A DNA stretch of 64,000 nucleotides from Mimachlamys varia (lineage: Eukaryota > Mollusca > Bivalvia > Pectinida > Pectinidae), in NCBI GenBank assembly GCA_947623455.1, contig OX392532.1:744001-808000 (forward strand), written 5' to 3'. The notes under the pieces were generated by a model. It saw only the letters and a list, made by a program, of their open reading frames with translations, was not told the DNA's origin and searched no databases. This document shows positions 12,391-24,296 of the stretch, piece after piece (within the stretch, counting starts at the first letter, position 1; each line of letters begins with the position of its first letter). The position numbers and the translations under genes are program-made.

Positions 12391-12895
12391 GGTCAGCTGA
12401 CATCTTTTACAACTTTTCTTTATAATATCATAACAACATGACAAGCAGTTAGTCAATGTTAATTTGACCTTTACCTATGACCGTAACCTTTGCCCCTGTG
12501 ATTTGGTCAGTTGACATTTTTTCCCTTCTGACCATTTTTCCTTCATAATGTCATTACAAAATGTTAAGCAATTGATAAATGTAAAATGTGACCTTGACCT
12601 ATGACCTGAACCTTTGACCCCCGTGACCTTGAGGTCTGGTCAGAGGACATTGTTTTTTTCATTCTGACCAACTTTCCTTCAAAATGTCATAACAAAATGC
12701 TAAGCGCTTGATAAATGTAAATTTGACCTTAACCTATGACCTTTACATTCGACCCTGTGGTCAGTAGATATGTTTTTTTTTTATTCTGACCAACTTTCTT
12801 TCATAATGTCAAAACAAAATATCCATCAGTAAAAAATGGACAGATGGCAGATGGACGGACGAACAGAATTACGGACAGACAGACGGACAAGCTAA
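12391..12895 (+). repeat. Four-unit tandem repeat (114-133 bp) rich in TGACCT motifs, ending in a GGACGGAC tail
   Basis: The phrase GGTCAG(C/T)TGACAT and its variants recur at about 12391, 12505, 12638 and 12759. Each is followed by TTCTGACCAACTTTC(C/T)TTCA, ATGTCATAACAAAAT and runs of TGACCTTGACCTATGACC. The block ends in a GGACAGA/GGACGGAC-rich stretch (12838-12890). Repeats of this composition are widespread in mollusc genomes. The TGACCT units are nuclear-receptor-type half-sites by sequence only. Confidence 0.7.
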
Positions 12896-13074
12896 TTACT
12901 ATATGACTACCGTATCTTCGATTCAGGGCCCTAATTATCTTGATGTTTTGTCAATTATATATGCAGACAGTGATGGGCAGATTGCAACACCTTTGCATAC
13001 ATATTTGAAAAAAAGTCATTCATTTTTTTAATATCATTTTTATGTAAATCTCTGTCATATCCAAGTGAACATCA

Positions 13075-13262
13075 AGTTCTCAAAATGAGAACCGAGTCAC
13101 CATTGTTAATCACAACAAGTAAGCACACTAATAAGCAAACTCAAAAACGCCCATCTTCATATCAAAGATATAGAATTTTTCTCGATGAGATTAGGATGGC
13201 GACCATAAAACTTGCCCATAAGTCTGATCAACCTGCATCTCTCGAATCCCTGACTGGCTAAC
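13075..13262 (-). mobile_element. 3'-tail fragment of the dispersed RT family
   Basis: Shares with the copies at 34590-34780 and 62100-62310 the blocks CAAGTTCTCAAAATGAGAAC, AACAAGTAAGCACACTAATAAGC and GATCAACCTGCATCTCTCGAA, in the same order. Only the 3' tail and the extreme RT C-terminus are present. Confidence 0.65.
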
Positions 13263-13950
13263 ATTTTTTGATGAAAAAAATTAGGCAGCATACCCTATAT
13301 TTGCAAACAAAGTTTGCGCAGAAAAATTTATTTCACCTTTCTGGTGTTCATGGATAATTGTTTGTGAAAGGTTGTAATTTCATCACGCCGTCGTGTCCTC
13401 TTTCCGGCATCAGAGTTTACCGTATTTGTGACGCCGTGTCATTGTTAAGTCATTGTGACGACATGTCGCGTGATATGGTATGTAAGATAGATTTTTCTTA
13501 CACAGCTTTCTTACATGGGCAAACTCTATCCAACATGGCGAGATATGAGAGAATAAGTTTTCTCCACCATTTGACAGGATACTTATATCTGCTTTGGAAA
13601 ATATAAGCCTGTCTTTTACTGGGAAAGGAAAAAGACAGCTCACGCGCGCTTATTGTAATATTACGTCATGGTTACGTCATCGCTTTATGCAGTGTAAGCA
13701 GTGACTTCATTAAAACGTTCAGTCATTACATCACATTACAGGTTATTAAGTTGGAAAGTGTTAGAAAAATTATCATCACCCCTGTATAATGAAAACAATG
13801 AAGTCTCAACCCTCGGGATAAGTTTTATGCTTGGTAGAACACGATAAATCCTGGTGCTAAAACTCATTGAGCTTTCCCTCGGGTTGAGACTTCTCAGACT
13901 ACATAACAGGGATGGTACATTCTATTATTCAAAAAGAGTAAGAGTCTTCT
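13263..13950. other. Unassigned intergenic sequence
   Basis: No recognised exon. Two facing open frames at 13358-13643 overlap without any known motif. Confidence 0.35.
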
Positions 13951-13954
13951 GCTT

Positions 13955-14130
13955 TATCGCTTAACACCCGCCATGTTTTCTTGGTCACATCCAAGTTAAC
14001 GTTGCGTTCTAAAAGTGAAAATCGTGTCTTCATTCTCAATCACAACAAGGATGCATAGTGACTAGCACATCTTTAAAAACGCCAATCTTCGTATCGTAAT
14101 ATCATTCAAACTATTTCTCAATGGCACTGA
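13955..14130 (-). mobile_element. 3'-tail fragment of the dispersed RT family
   Basis: Contains diverged CCCGCCATG, GGTCACATCCAAG and TCTCAATCACAACAAG blocks in the same order as the longer copies. It is strongly decayed. Confidence 0.55.
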
Positions 14131-14614
14131 GATGAGCAGTGAATGTATTTTTTGAAATAATGTAGAACCACTGTAATGCTCAGCAGAAGCAGGGCTACAC
14201 GAAAGTCGGAAAACATGTTACGCATGATGAGATGATGCCGTTTCTTTTTCAAAGTCTCGGGTAAATTCACCTTAAGAGTTACGGCCCTTTATATTGTACG
14301 TAGAATATCTGACTAGACATTTGCGAGTCTTGTAGAAAGAAACAAAACGAAAAAACAAAAGCAACCGTTTTGGCTAAATTCATCCAACTTGAAACACAAC
14401 TTCCACAACAAGTCTTTTCTTCTCCAATATCAAAGCTATCTTTTTCAAAGAGTTATGATTTTGTGGATGCTGTGACGGAAACTCCTATTTCACCGTTACA
14501 TCTACATGCATTATGTCAAATCCTGGTACAAAGTTGAATCAAAATATACTGATGAATGTTTAAATATGATCCTATATTTTGATCTTTTATTAAAACTTAA
14601 TACCCTTACACTTA

Positions 14615-15055
14615 TAAATTAGAGAATAGCGAAGCGTTTACAAAATCATAATCCGAACTCAAAATCGATTAAACCAGGAGCAAACTATGAATAAAGGAAA
14701 GATGTACATGGAAACCCTTGTAAAAGTACAAGAGAATAAGACCATGTGTTCCGGAAGAGTAAGCGTATTATGCTTCATCGACGATACCCGCCATATAAAT
14801 CTTTGTCACATCCAAGTAAACATCAAGTTCTCATAACGTCATATAACTTAAAGATACAAAATTATTCTCAATGAGACAAAGGTGGCGACAATACAACTTG
14901 CTCATAGTTCTGATCAACCTGCATCTCTCGAATCCTTGTGTTGTTAGTTTGTTTGTCAGCAGTCGACAACGATCACGAAAATAACAAATTGTAATCACAT
15001 TCTTTCTTTTGTGTACAAATCTAATGGACATTATAGTAAAAGCTTTCCTGATCTG
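14615..15055 (-). pseudogene. RT C-terminal and 3'-tail fragment of the dispersed RT family
   Basis: On the minus strand 14831-15031 encodes FRDRCRLLTNKLTTQGFERC, then RLIRTMSKLYCRH. This is the RT C-terminal segment also seen at 34643-34975. 14615-14830 is the conserved tail ending in the AGAGAATAGCGAAGCGTT boundary that marks this family. It lies just upstream of the first exon of copy A. Confidence 0.7.
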
Positions 15056-15244
15056 CTGTCATTGGTTTTACATTTGACTTTTGACGTCAATCATATGCAA
15101 AATTTAGATTGTAACAACCATTATGATATTTTACTTTGAATATTGTGGTGTTGTCTAGAATAAAGTTATTTCATCACAGTTAAGAAATATCGCTGCCTTC
15201 CGTAATCTGTAATTGCATCACCTTTGTACTTTTATTTCCTCTAG

Positions 15245-15306
15245 GAGAAACATGATGACGATGTCCTGGCTTTTCGAGCTGTGTACGTGGCTGTCACTGA
15301 TTCAAT
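15245..15306 (+). CDS. Copy A signal-peptide exon (start ATG 15252)
   Basis: A strong acceptor (tttatttcctctag) precedes the exon at 15245, so an upstream 5'UTR exon is likely. The ATG at 15252 begins MMTMSWLFELCTWLSLIQ, a short hydrophobic leader. The exon ends T|GTAAGG in phase 1, like the signal exons of copies B and C. Confidence 0.75.
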
Positions 15307-15560
15307 GTAAGGTTATATCATATGCATGACTTCTTTGTAATCATGTCATCTAACATTTTATGCCAAGGAGACTTATATCCTAAAGTCGTAGCTCGACTTA
15401 CTGATAAACATATTTATACACTAACGGTCCATGTTTGTCATAGTTTGGGTTAGGGTTAGGGCAAATGTAATTATGCTTAGTAAGTAGGGTTACCTTTGTA
15501 AGATGTGTTAGATCTTTCTGAGTCTGGTATTAACATAGTATGCATTTATTTTGTCTAAAG

Positions 15561-15694
15561 CGTTTAGCGCCCATAGAGAGCAAAGTGACCCATGGCACTA
15601 TATGATAAAAGAAGAACATGCCAAGTCGTTTCTAACCGACTCTAGAATCAACAAACGAAGTGCTGACCGATGTTTCAATGATGAACATTACTGA
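15561..15694 (+). pseudogene. Copy A N-terminal exon with in-frame TGA
   Basis: Acceptor ttgtctaaag, entered in phase 1. The translation contains SAHREQSDPWHYMIKEEHAK and ends with RSADRCFNDEHY followed by TGA at 15692-15694. It aligns with the N-terminal exon of B and C (RSAExCxNDExYC). The stop takes the place of the conserved cysteine codon after the tyrosine. A GTGTGTAAG donor-like string follows immediately. Either this is a true nonsense mutation or the exon end has been remodelled. Confidence 0.6.
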
Positions 15695-16164
15695 GTGTGT
15701 AAGCTTTTTCATATAAATCCAAATAATATAATGATAAGATGAATGTTTACAGATAATCAATTACATAGTTTTCTATTGTGTGTATGGTTGTTTTCTGGAA
15801 ACAAAGATAATAAATAAGGTATTTTAATTCTAGGCAATGATATGTTAACTGTCAGATTTATCATTGTAATGTGTCACACCTGTCTAATGTTTTACCTGTT
15901 TTCCCCTTTTGTTAAGTGTTAATACCTGTTAACACTATTTGATATTGCATTGTTCATACTTGCTTGGTCCTATATATTACACGTCTTATTGATACAATGT
16001 TTGATCCTATATTAAACTCCTTATTGATATCATGGTTAGTTTATATTAAACTCTTTACTGATGTTATGGTTGATCCTATATATCAAACTCCTTATTGATA
16101 AAATACTTTGTCTTATATATTACTCTACTTAATGGTTTGGGTTCCAAATATTTTCCATTCAAAG

Positions 16165-16276
16165 CTGTATACTGAGCGTGCGCGGGAAACATATTGTAAG
16201 CCTGACTACTGTCCGGTCGGCCAGACGTGTTACATGTCCACTCCCTGTCCGCCCCATTATCAGATTGGATGTGATG
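16165..16276 (+). CDS. Copy A five-cysteine exon
   Basis: 112 bp, phase 0 to 1, acceptor ccattcaaag and donor G|GTAAGC. It encodes LYTERARETYCKPDYCPVGQ, then TCYMSTPCPPHYQIGCDG. Its length, phases and the CYxSTPCPxHxxIGC pattern match the exon at 60604-60715 in copy C. The five cysteines do not form a recognised domain. Confidence 0.85.
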
Positions 16277-16696
16277 GTAAGCTATCCAAGTTACCTAATA
16301 CAAGTCAATATTCATTATTTTGTCAGTTGAAAGTGCGACTTATATATTTCGGCAAATTATAGTTTGTCAGCACCGATCCGTCTTCAGCTTTGTGTAATCG
16401 TTTCTTAAGATACTGTCTTTGGTATCGAGAAACAAATTAACTACACCACCGAGATGTCTTATTAGTCGTGGGGATATCTGCATTTCACCTGATTGTAAGG
16501 AAGTGACAATATAACGATTGAGGATAGGAGATGAACAAATTTAAATAACTTATCCTGCTTTGGATAATATTGAGATATATTGATTTGCTTTTCATATTTT
16601 AACATACAGTTAATACAATCACCAAAAATGGCGTTTTTGATATCCATTTGTATCAGAACCATCTAATTTCATTTTATGTTTTATCAAACTTACCAG

Positions 16697-16807
16697 CTGA
16701 TAGCTGCCTTTCCCATCCCTGTATGAACGGGGGAACGTGTACCAGGACAGGGTCAGACTTCCACTGTGGCTGTACAAACGAACACCAAGGAACCACCTGT
16801 CAGGATA
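16697..16807 (+). CDS. Copy A EGF exon 1 (type alpha)
   Basis: 111 bp, phase 1-1, acceptor ttaccag, donor A|GTAAGT. It encodes one EGF-like domain with six cysteines: DSCLSHPCMNGGTCTRTG, then DFHCGCTNEHQGTTCQ. The NGGTC core is classic. Confidence 0.92.
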
Positions 16808-17032
16808 GTAAGTTCTTGTCACCTCATACATTTATGAACGAAAACATGCACCTCACCCAGGAGACCCACATCAAACTATTTTGCCTGATAATAAAGCTTG
16901 TAATTTGTTTGCAGAATGCTATAATTTGCTTCCAGTGACTATCATTCATTACGATGGAATCCAGTTATAGTTTATATAGGTAATTGACGTGTTTGATTTG
17001 ATAATAATCATCTCACTTAAAAAATACGACAG

Positions 17033-17143
17033 ATAGTCCCTGTTACGGACAACCCTGTAAGAATGGAGCCACATGCCAACACAATGGAATAACTTACACA
17101 TGTTCGTGTACATCCGGGTTCTACGGTGTCGGCTGTCAATACG
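17033..17143 (+). CDS. Copy A EGF exon 2 (type beta)
   Basis: 111 bp, phase 1-1, acceptor atacgacag, donor G|GTAAGT. The EGF domain begins SPCYGQPCKNGATCQHNG, then YTCSCTSGFYGVGCQYG, with six cysteines and the usual GFYG turn. Confidence 0.92.
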
Positions 17144-17424
17144 GTAAGTGAAAAGGCATACAAAGCATATCATCATTACTCAACAACACATCATAGTGTT
17201 GCGTTTGTTTTTATCTAAATGGTATGGTTTTGTAAAACATTAGGACTAACGAAGGTACTTGTTACTGATTGACGTCTTGCCTGCATGTTCGTACTTAGGT
17301 ATTTTGAATTGCTTGTTATTTTTTTACAGTCATTTAATGAAAACAATTATCAAAAATGACATTTCTGATATCCATCTACAGACTAACTGATATATTTATA
17401 ATTATGTACACTCTACTTTTCCAG

Positions 17425-17538
17425 TGGATAGATGTCTCTCCCATCCCTGTATAAACGGGGGGACGTGTACCAGGACAGGGCCGTCAGAATTCTACTGTGG
17501 CTGTACAAACGAACACCAAGGAAGCACCTGTCAGGATA
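17425..17538 (+). CDS. Copy A EGF exon 3 (type alpha)
   Basis: 114 bp, phase 1-1, acceptor cttttccag, donor A|GTAAGT. It encodes VDRCLSHPCINGGTCTRTG, then FYCGCTNEHQGSTCQD. Nearly identical to exon 1 except for one extra codon in the middle loop. Confidence 0.92.
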
Positions 17539-17717
17539 GTAAGTTCCGTTAATCTGCGGTTTGTGCGTGTTAGATCAGATCATATTGCACAACAGTGTAA
17601 GTCTAATGATTCCAACTGTTTTTATATACATTTTGTGGTCATTTTTTCAAATAACAAGATGGCTTTACAACGGATTCAACTGAGAAGGCAGAAAGACCGC
17701 AGTGTTTTATTGTTATT

Positions 17718-17859
17718 TAAGCATTAAACTGCATTCTAGTTCGAGTTATATGCGATATGAACGCATGATAGACTGGTAGCGGTTCATATATTATTTTCCT
17801 GTAATGCAGTTGTGTTTCATATCGCCTTTAACTCGAAACAGAATGCAGTTTAATGCTTA
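17718..17859. mobile_element. 142-bp inverted-repeat (hairpin) element
   Basis: The left arm begins taagcattaaactgcattc and the right arm ends gaatgcagtttaatgctta. Arms of about 45 bp pair with few mismatches around a spacer containing GAACGC and GCGGTTC. It lies in the intron after EGF exon 3. Confidence 0.6.
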
Positions 17860-18411
17860 TATTTACATTTTCACTTCTAACCATACCCGAGAAAATAATT
17901 TCGACCATAAAATAAAACAAATTGTAGCTCCAAGAAATGTATGTTGAATTGGCAGCACAGCCCGTAGCACGTGTTTCACGTGCTTTCTTCAGGAACGGCG
18001 ACTTTGAAATATAGTTCGTGGAAACAAGCTACCGTACAAGGATTGTGATATGAAAAGGGTCTAAGAGTGCTGAGGGTGCGTTGCATAAGAACCCTAATGC
18101 ATGTATGCTATATTTTGGTTCGCTTCTCTGCTGATGTGGGATACGTATCGTCTTTCATACATATATACATGTATGTACATGGTGTCAGATTGTTGACAAT
18201 ACATTATTTCGGACGATAGGCCTACTGAAATATTACTGCACGTTCCGGGAATTACTCATTTCGGGTTATAGTCCTATGAACCGAAACGGAACTTACTTGG
18301 TTCATAAAGTGTCACTGTAGCACAAATGTAAATATATATATATATGTGTTTGTCTAACATATACAATTAAGGATTAAAGTTTCTTTCTGGTGGTTTTATC
18401 AAAGGATAAAG

Positions 18412-18482
18412 TTCAGTAGGATATCGATAGTTGGAATGGAACGCGAAGCGTTCCATGAAACAACTATCGATATCCTACTGAA
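18412..18482. mobile_element. 71-bp perfect-arm palindrome with GC-rich centre
   Basis: The arm ttcagtaggatatcgatagt (18412 onward) is followed by its exact complement ending at 18482. The centre ATGGAACGCGAAGCGTTCCAT is itself a palindrome. A partial echo of the left arm (aaagttcagtagg) recurs near 18827. Confidence 0.6.
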
Positions 18483-18489
18483 ACAGCCG

Positions 18490-20730
18490 CCTTATGAGGT
18501 GACGAACTCCCGCGAAATTTCAGTCAACAAGTAAGCAAAAAGGTTCCATTCTTTGATTGTTATTTTTTCACATAAGTTCATATATAAACAAACCAAACTG
18601 TCTTTGTTACTGTTATTGTATTTTTAAAAAAACATTAAAATGCTTCTTATTTATTTCTTTAATAAATTAACACATACTACACGGCAGGACATTGATCGAG
18701 TCTGTAAAGTAGTGACGCGGCCTCGTGTTCAAATCCTAACGGAGAAAGCTAGCCGGGATGACTCGAGTGGTGTATTACTGCGCGCTGCGCCAATAGGCGC
18801 GTGATCCACTGATTTTATCGGAAAATAAAGTTCAGTAGGCATTCGTTGAAATGTATAGGCAATATGCTATCAATTCCAAACAGACTGTAAATATTCAACT
18901 ATAAAATATCCGTAATAAAATAACAGGATTTAGAATGTGTATACAACGTTTTGCCAGCAGTCGTTATGATATGAAAATATACAGAGATAAAGTATAATTT
19001 ACAACAAAATACAACATCCTTCAATGTAATACCTGACATTGTAACAGGAAATAGTGGACAGATTGTTCGAATAAACTTCCGATATTTTGGTATGCGTATC
19101 ATGCACCATCACTAGGTAAGCACATTTTAATACCCACTTCTTCATACCTACGTCTTCATATCATTTTTCAACTAGTTTCATATTGTCGCAATACAGAAAA
19201 AAATTGGACCCAGGCAATACATACAATGTACAAACAAAAGTCGGCCAATATAGAAAAAAGCCGGCAAATACAGAACAGGTCAACCAAAATAAAAATAAAA
19301 CACAATACAAGAAAAACAATGCCAATACAAGATTTTGCTCGGAATATGTACCTTGACAAAATCCGGAAATTACGTCAGAAGAAATATTTCAAGCTGGATG
19401 GACCGACGTTGCAAAAAAGGAAACGAATAGGAAGGAAATGATAGAAAGATTATCTGCAGACTCTCTGCGGGATGAATTCTGGACGGGGGAAAACAAGGCG
19501 AACGAGGAAGGTCTTAAGATATACTGATAGTTTCTAAGTAACTTAGATTCATTCTGCATGTGTTTCGTCGGACAGAGATGATCCTGCACTGCACACAAGC
19601 CAACCTAAAAAAAGATACAAATACACAATAACTGGATAATGCTTATTTTATAGTCGAACCTATTAAACTAAATGCCATGAGAAATTTATGGTAAAAAATG
19701 AAGAAGACATACAGCTCACTAATATATTAAAGGGACAATTAACGAAGTTTGTTTAATCTTTTTTAATACCACTAAATAATTTATGAAATTCTAGTTCTGT
19801 AGTCCTTGTGACTATTCATAACGATGTTTTGACCAAACTTGATATTTTCCATGCGTTTTTCAATTAATAATTAGAAAATCCTTAATCGTCCCACCCATGA
19901 AAATGAGACATACACGTATGTTTACATACATCTCTGAGCACTTTGACCCCACGAAGCATGTGTGTTTTCAGGTTAACAAATTTTCCTTCAGAAGGCCCCT
20001 GTGTGTGCGAGGTTTCAATAATATCTGCTTTTGTTTAGTTTGAAGTATACCAACACAATTTCTCGTGGGATCTTATAATAATCATATATATCATAATTGT
20101 TGACAACGTATTTCGTTAGTCTAACATACCTTGGAAGAAGTACGTGTGGAATCAAACTCCACGTATCCTTGCGTCCAATTGTTTACAACACACATACATG
20201 TGGTTTCGCCAGGTGGCGCGGTTATTACACGTGCTATGTTTTGATGTCGCTATATTTGGCGCGGGCTTCCCAATAATTAAACTGACCACATTGGACATCG
20301 GCTACACGGTATCTAATTATCAAGTACAGATTCCCTTGTCTGAATATAGGTACTTTTCATTCTAGTTGATTTTAAAATACGCGGGTTCACTAAATTGCCT
20401 AATTAAATATTAAGAAATCGCTACAACACTATTAACGCTGACTTACCGCCACAGTAGGTGAGTGGTACATTCATTGTACGTACTGTATTACCCAAGGGTT
20501 ATTACTATTTGTTAGTATGATGAAGCATATTACGATATATCTTGACGCTTTGGTATAATTATATATTTTTCATAGATAATAGTAATGATGTTATAAACAG
20601 TATTCATGAAACAATTAGCTCACAAGATTTACACATAAATATCAATTGTACTATTTTCATGATGAAACATGATATTTCTCGACCAATTTTTATGTTGTTT
20701 ATTAAAAAGGAAATATATCCCTTTATAAAA
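18490..20730. other. Intron of copy A with no recognised gene
   Basis: A stretch at 18700-18740 contains GTGTTCAAATCCT, which resembles a Pol III B box. No matching A box or cloverleaf was found, so a tRNA-derived SINE relic is only a weak possibility. Open frames at 19168-19598 and 20144-20365 carry no recognisable motif. Confidence 0.3.
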
Positions 20731-20738
20731 TACAACAG

Positions 20739-20849
20739 ACAGTCCTTGTTACGGTCAGCCCTGTACGAATGGAGCCACGTGCCAACATGATGGAATAACA
20801 TACACATGTTTGTGTACAACCGGGTTCTACGGTGTAGATTGTCAATACG
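20739..20849 (+). CDS. Copy A EGF exon 4 (type beta)
   Basis: 111 bp, phase 1-1, acceptor tacaacag, donor G|GTAAGC. It encodes SPCYGQPCTNGATCQHDG, then YTCLCTTGFYGVDCQYG. All six EGF cysteines are present. It lies 3.2 kb downstream of EGF exon 3. Confidence 0.9.
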
Positions 20850-20903
20850 GTAAGCAACATAATGATGGTGATTGAAAGTGCTGGTTTTAAACAAATACGT
20901 CAC

Positions 20904-22080
20904 TGATTTTATAATGTTCCTGTTACGAAACGTTTATTTGCTATAGTTTCCATGCAATCAATCATTGATTTCTTACATCAATATTTTTTTATTACAAAAT
21001 ATTATATAACATGCCAAACAATCTCCCCTCCTTTCACAGCGAGTAGGGGATAGAAGATAGCAAATGCTCACGTTAAAACAACGGGGCGATTGATATAGAA
21101 TATACAATTTATCGCATTAAACAGTATAAGGTTGATCAGAGTTGGTTTGTCTGTTATAGCGATTATTTGCTTATACTGGTCGCATTGCAACTGTCACAAA
21201 TCCTTGTATCATAGATATACAATAGGTGTTTCGTAGATGGCCTGTATTCTCAGAACCGCTCGTCAAAATTTGAAAGTATTTTGCCTAGTTACCTTCAAAA
21301 TATTTCCCTTTTAACTGAACACATCGTTCAATTTTTTAATATATTTTTTGAAACAATTTTCATACTCTTCTTTGGGTATACTAATCACAAACTGGTAAAC
21401 TGCAGATTCATGCATACTCCTGGACCTATATCTCATACCAGATACAGTAGGTTTTGTTTTCTTTATTAATTTCCGAACAGGGTAAATTCAATCAGTGTCA
21501 CGGTCTGGGCTGTATGGATTTGTGGGCTAGGGAATTGACAATTTTCTTCAGAAAGAGGTGAACATATGTTAAACCCAAGTTTGTCATTCGTGCTAGAGGT
21601 CTGACCGTATATAACGCGCATATTTCTCAATGATTTACTTGGTTTTATTGACGTTCGATTCGGTAACTACAGACCTAGCTTTTTCTGAGTAAGAGGCATC
21701 TTTGACTGATTCGTGACCAGAATGAAATTGAGTAAACCATCTCTTAACTGTGGAAAATCACATTTTTTTATCCCCTTAAACATCATATATTTCATCATGT
21801 ACATGTATATTTATATAAATATTCTACAAGAATTATACATTATCTGTTTTGATGGTAATTTACCCTGTCATTTAAATTGTCAACCTTCGCCGTTACAGTT
21901 GTATTGTTTTGGCAAATATCTTTCCGGCATTTGATATAATTTATATATTCAATTATTTTCAACAAGAATATTTTAAGACAGCTCATCAAGAATGGCAAAA
22001 GCTAAAACTTAGGTATGATGTCTATGTTCTGATAATTAGTACTTAAGAAACTGCTTTATGTATATTGAACGTTTTTGGGT
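20904..22080. other. Intron of copy A, nothing recognised
   Basis: AT-rich sequence with no exon-like EGF signature and no repeat shared with the rest of the window. Confidence 0.35.
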
Positions 22081-22099
22081 TCTTATTTCCAATTCATAG

Positions 22100-22210
22100 T
22101 TGATAGATGCCTTTCCAATCCTTGTGAACACGGAGGGACGTGTACCAAGACAGGTTCAGACTTCAACTGTCGCTGCGCAAACGAATATCAAGGACACAAA
22201 TGCCAGCGTC
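22100..22210 (+). CDS. Copy A EGF exon 5 (type alpha)
   Basis: 111 bp, phase 1-1, acceptor aattcatag, donor C|GTAAGT. It encodes VDRCLSNPCEHGGTCTKTG, then DFNCRCANEYQGHKCQR. Six cysteines intact. This is the last fully intact EGF exon of copy A. Confidence 0.88.
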
Positions 22211-22224
22211 GTAAGTTTTGTTAA

Positions 22225-22302
22225 AATAAATAAGAGAATACCGAAGCGTTAACAAAATCACATTCCAAGCTCAAATTCGATTAAACCAGGGGCCAAATAT
22301 GA
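22225..22302 (-). mobile_element. Short 3'-end fragment of the dispersed RT family
   Basis: Contains AGAGAATACCGAAGCGTTAA, then TCGATTAAACCAGGGGCC, the terminal block of the family. It ends within about 10 bases of the EGF exon 6 acceptor. Confidence 0.65.
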
Positions 22303-22311
22303 ACACGACAG

Positions 22312-22433
22312 GAAGTCCCTGTTACGGCCAGCCTTGTCAGAATGCAGCCACGTGCCTATATAATAAGACTGCGACAACACATGTATGTTCGTGTACATCC
22401 GGGTTCTATTGTGTCAACTGTCAACACATTAAG
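22312..22433 (+). pseudogene. Copy A EGF exon 6 (type beta), altered 3' end
   Basis: The acceptor cgacag matches the other beta exons. The frame stays open and keeps the cysteines, but the GFYGV segment reads GFYCV, adding a seventh cysteine. The usual G|GTAAGT end is missing. The only donor-like site is ATTAAG|GTAGAT, which would end in phase 0 rather than phase 1 and so would not join to a phase-1 exon. The DNA upstream (22225-22300) is a fragment of the RT-family 3' tail, directly abutting the acceptor. Confidence 0.6.
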
Positions 22434-22905
22434 GTAGATCATTAGCCGTTAAAATCTTTGTTTGGGTTTTCAAAAAAGTAACACAATGTTCTACATGTTG
22501 AGGATACAATGTCATAAACATTGGTGTAGCCATAAACTATAATTAATTCATATTTGTATCCTAGTCCTTTTTATTACCTATTTTTAAACTGTCAATATGT
22601 CATTGTCAAAAAAGACCCAAAGAGCTAATGAAAAAGTCCGATTGTTTAAAATTTTCAAAGGTATACTCGAAATTGATGTCAAGCGATCAACCACTGTGTC
22701 GTATTTTGCTTAGACTTTGTATGAAATTGTATACTAAAAAAAAACATAGTTTGCAACTACATGTATAAGGTCACTTTCTTGAATAATACGGTCACATAAT
22801 CAGGTTCCAATGAAATATGACGTACCACACTCACATGGTGCTACACCTTGGAAATCTTTAGTAATAGATACAGTATGCCGACATTTTTTTATTAAACTGA
22901 ACCAT

Positions 22906-22950
22906 ACAATGAATAGCTGTTTTGTGCTTCTAAGACTCATCAGTGATGCT
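22906..22950 (-). ncRNA. Degenerate hammerhead-ribozyme-like motif
   Basis: The minus strand reads AGCATCA, CTGATGA, GTCTTAGAAGCAC, AAAA, CAGCTAT. The order is that of a hammerhead: stem I strand, CUGAUGA core, short stem II, then the GAAA position and start of stem III. The GAAA is AAAA, and stems II and III carry mismatches, so this copy is probably inactive. It belongs to the repeat that also lies at 30261, 37087 and 60287. Confidence 0.55.
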
Positions 22951-23239
22951 ATGGACCAAATGGAGGGAATCGCAACCTTCTTAGCTACGATATGTGCGAT
23001 TGTGTCAAGTATATGTTGTCCGAGCCGGAACTTAATCGTCATATAAGATATTTGATATACTCATGTACTGTAATGTATAATAAAAATCATCCAGACTTTT
23101 TATTGTGAAAAAACAACTTCCAATGTGATGAGGTCAACTGTCACGTATAATCATCCATTTTACTGAATTTGCTTAATATTACAGTAATAAAAGGCATCAT
23201 TTAGAGTATATGTAAGCTACGGAGATTACACGGAGATAT

Positions 23240-23535
23240 TTGAAAAATAAGTACAACAGAATAAGATCATGTGCTTCTGCTTCGTCGATACCTGCCATGT
23301 AAATACTCGGTTCTTATTTTGCGAACTTGATGTTTACTCGGATATGACAAAGATTTACATGGCGGTTGTTGTGGATGAAGCAGAAGACGAGTATTCTTCC
23401 GGAATACTTGGTCTTATTCTCTTGTACTTTTACAAGGGTCTCCATGTAAATCTTTCCTTTGCTCATAGTTTGCCCTGGTTTTTTTTATTTTGAGTTCGGA
23501 TTATGACTTTGTTAACGGTTTGGTATTCTTGTTTA
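23240..23535 (+). mobile_element. 3'-tail fragment of the dispersed RT family
   Basis: Contains CTTCTGCTTCGTCGATACC, then GATGTTTACTCGGATATGAC and TTTTGAGTTCGGATTATGAC, the plus-orientation equivalents of the family tail. The first part repeats in the opposite sense, giving a small inverted arrangement. Confidence 0.6.
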
Positions 23536-23604
23536 TAAAGCAGTATTTAAGAAATTTACGTTTAGAAACAATGCAAGTCTAGGTATTCGTATGTCAAATT
23601 GCAG

Positions 23605-23640
23605 TTGATAGCTGCAAGTCAAATCCTTGTATAAACGGGT
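23605..23640 (+). pseudogene. Copy A EGF exon 7 (type alpha), truncated
   Basis: The acceptor aaattgcag is followed by VDSCKSNPCING. Homology then ends abruptly at GGGTGAGGG, with half of the domain gone. Confidence 0.65.
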
Positions 23641-23644
23641 GAGG

Positions 23645-24290
23645 GTTAAAGGTTTATTTGTTCGAGAAGTACATTTGCATTAAGACTAGTGACCTCTTAA
23701 TGTTCCACAACGATACTCTAATAACATATTTTCGAGTTATTGGTCTTATTTTTGTTCTGCTATATTTCTCCAATAATAATCTATTTAGATTAACCATTTG
23801 CAATAATTAAAATATACTCTTAATTTACCTCGCCTATAAGTTTAGGTCGTTTCAAAACATGAACTGGTTTAATATTCATATAATCATATTCACAATGATA
23901 TGTTATGCATCCTATTTAATTTCGAATTGGATATATAATGCATATTTAGTATCTTTGTAAGAGTGCTGTCACAATCTAATATATTTTATATGTGTTTTAC
24001 AAACATGTGCATCTATGGATGTAGTACAGTGTATCTTTATATAATACAATGTATTTTAATGTTGCACTAAGTAAACAATGTCGCCAGCGCGCGCGAAATC
24101 AGCACGAGTTATGAGAAATTTGTGTAAAAGTGAGTGAGTGTTTAACGCATGCGTGGTCGGCTGCTTTACCAGTCACCTGTCCCAAGAATCATTACGCACC
24201 TGCCCGGCATATCGAGCACATCACTGTTCCATGGGTAAGTACAATCATCCATAGACTGATATTTGAATCATCTTTTTATATTGTGTGTAT
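23645..24290. other. Intronic sequence, nothing recognised
   Basis: AT-rich; no exon or shared repeat visible. Confidence 0.35.
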
Positions 24291-24296
24291 TTATAT

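Noticed and set aside
18700..18745. Possible tRNA or tRNA-derived SINE (GTGTTCAAATCCT)
   Set aside because: B-box-like string only; no A box or cloverleaf could be drawn.
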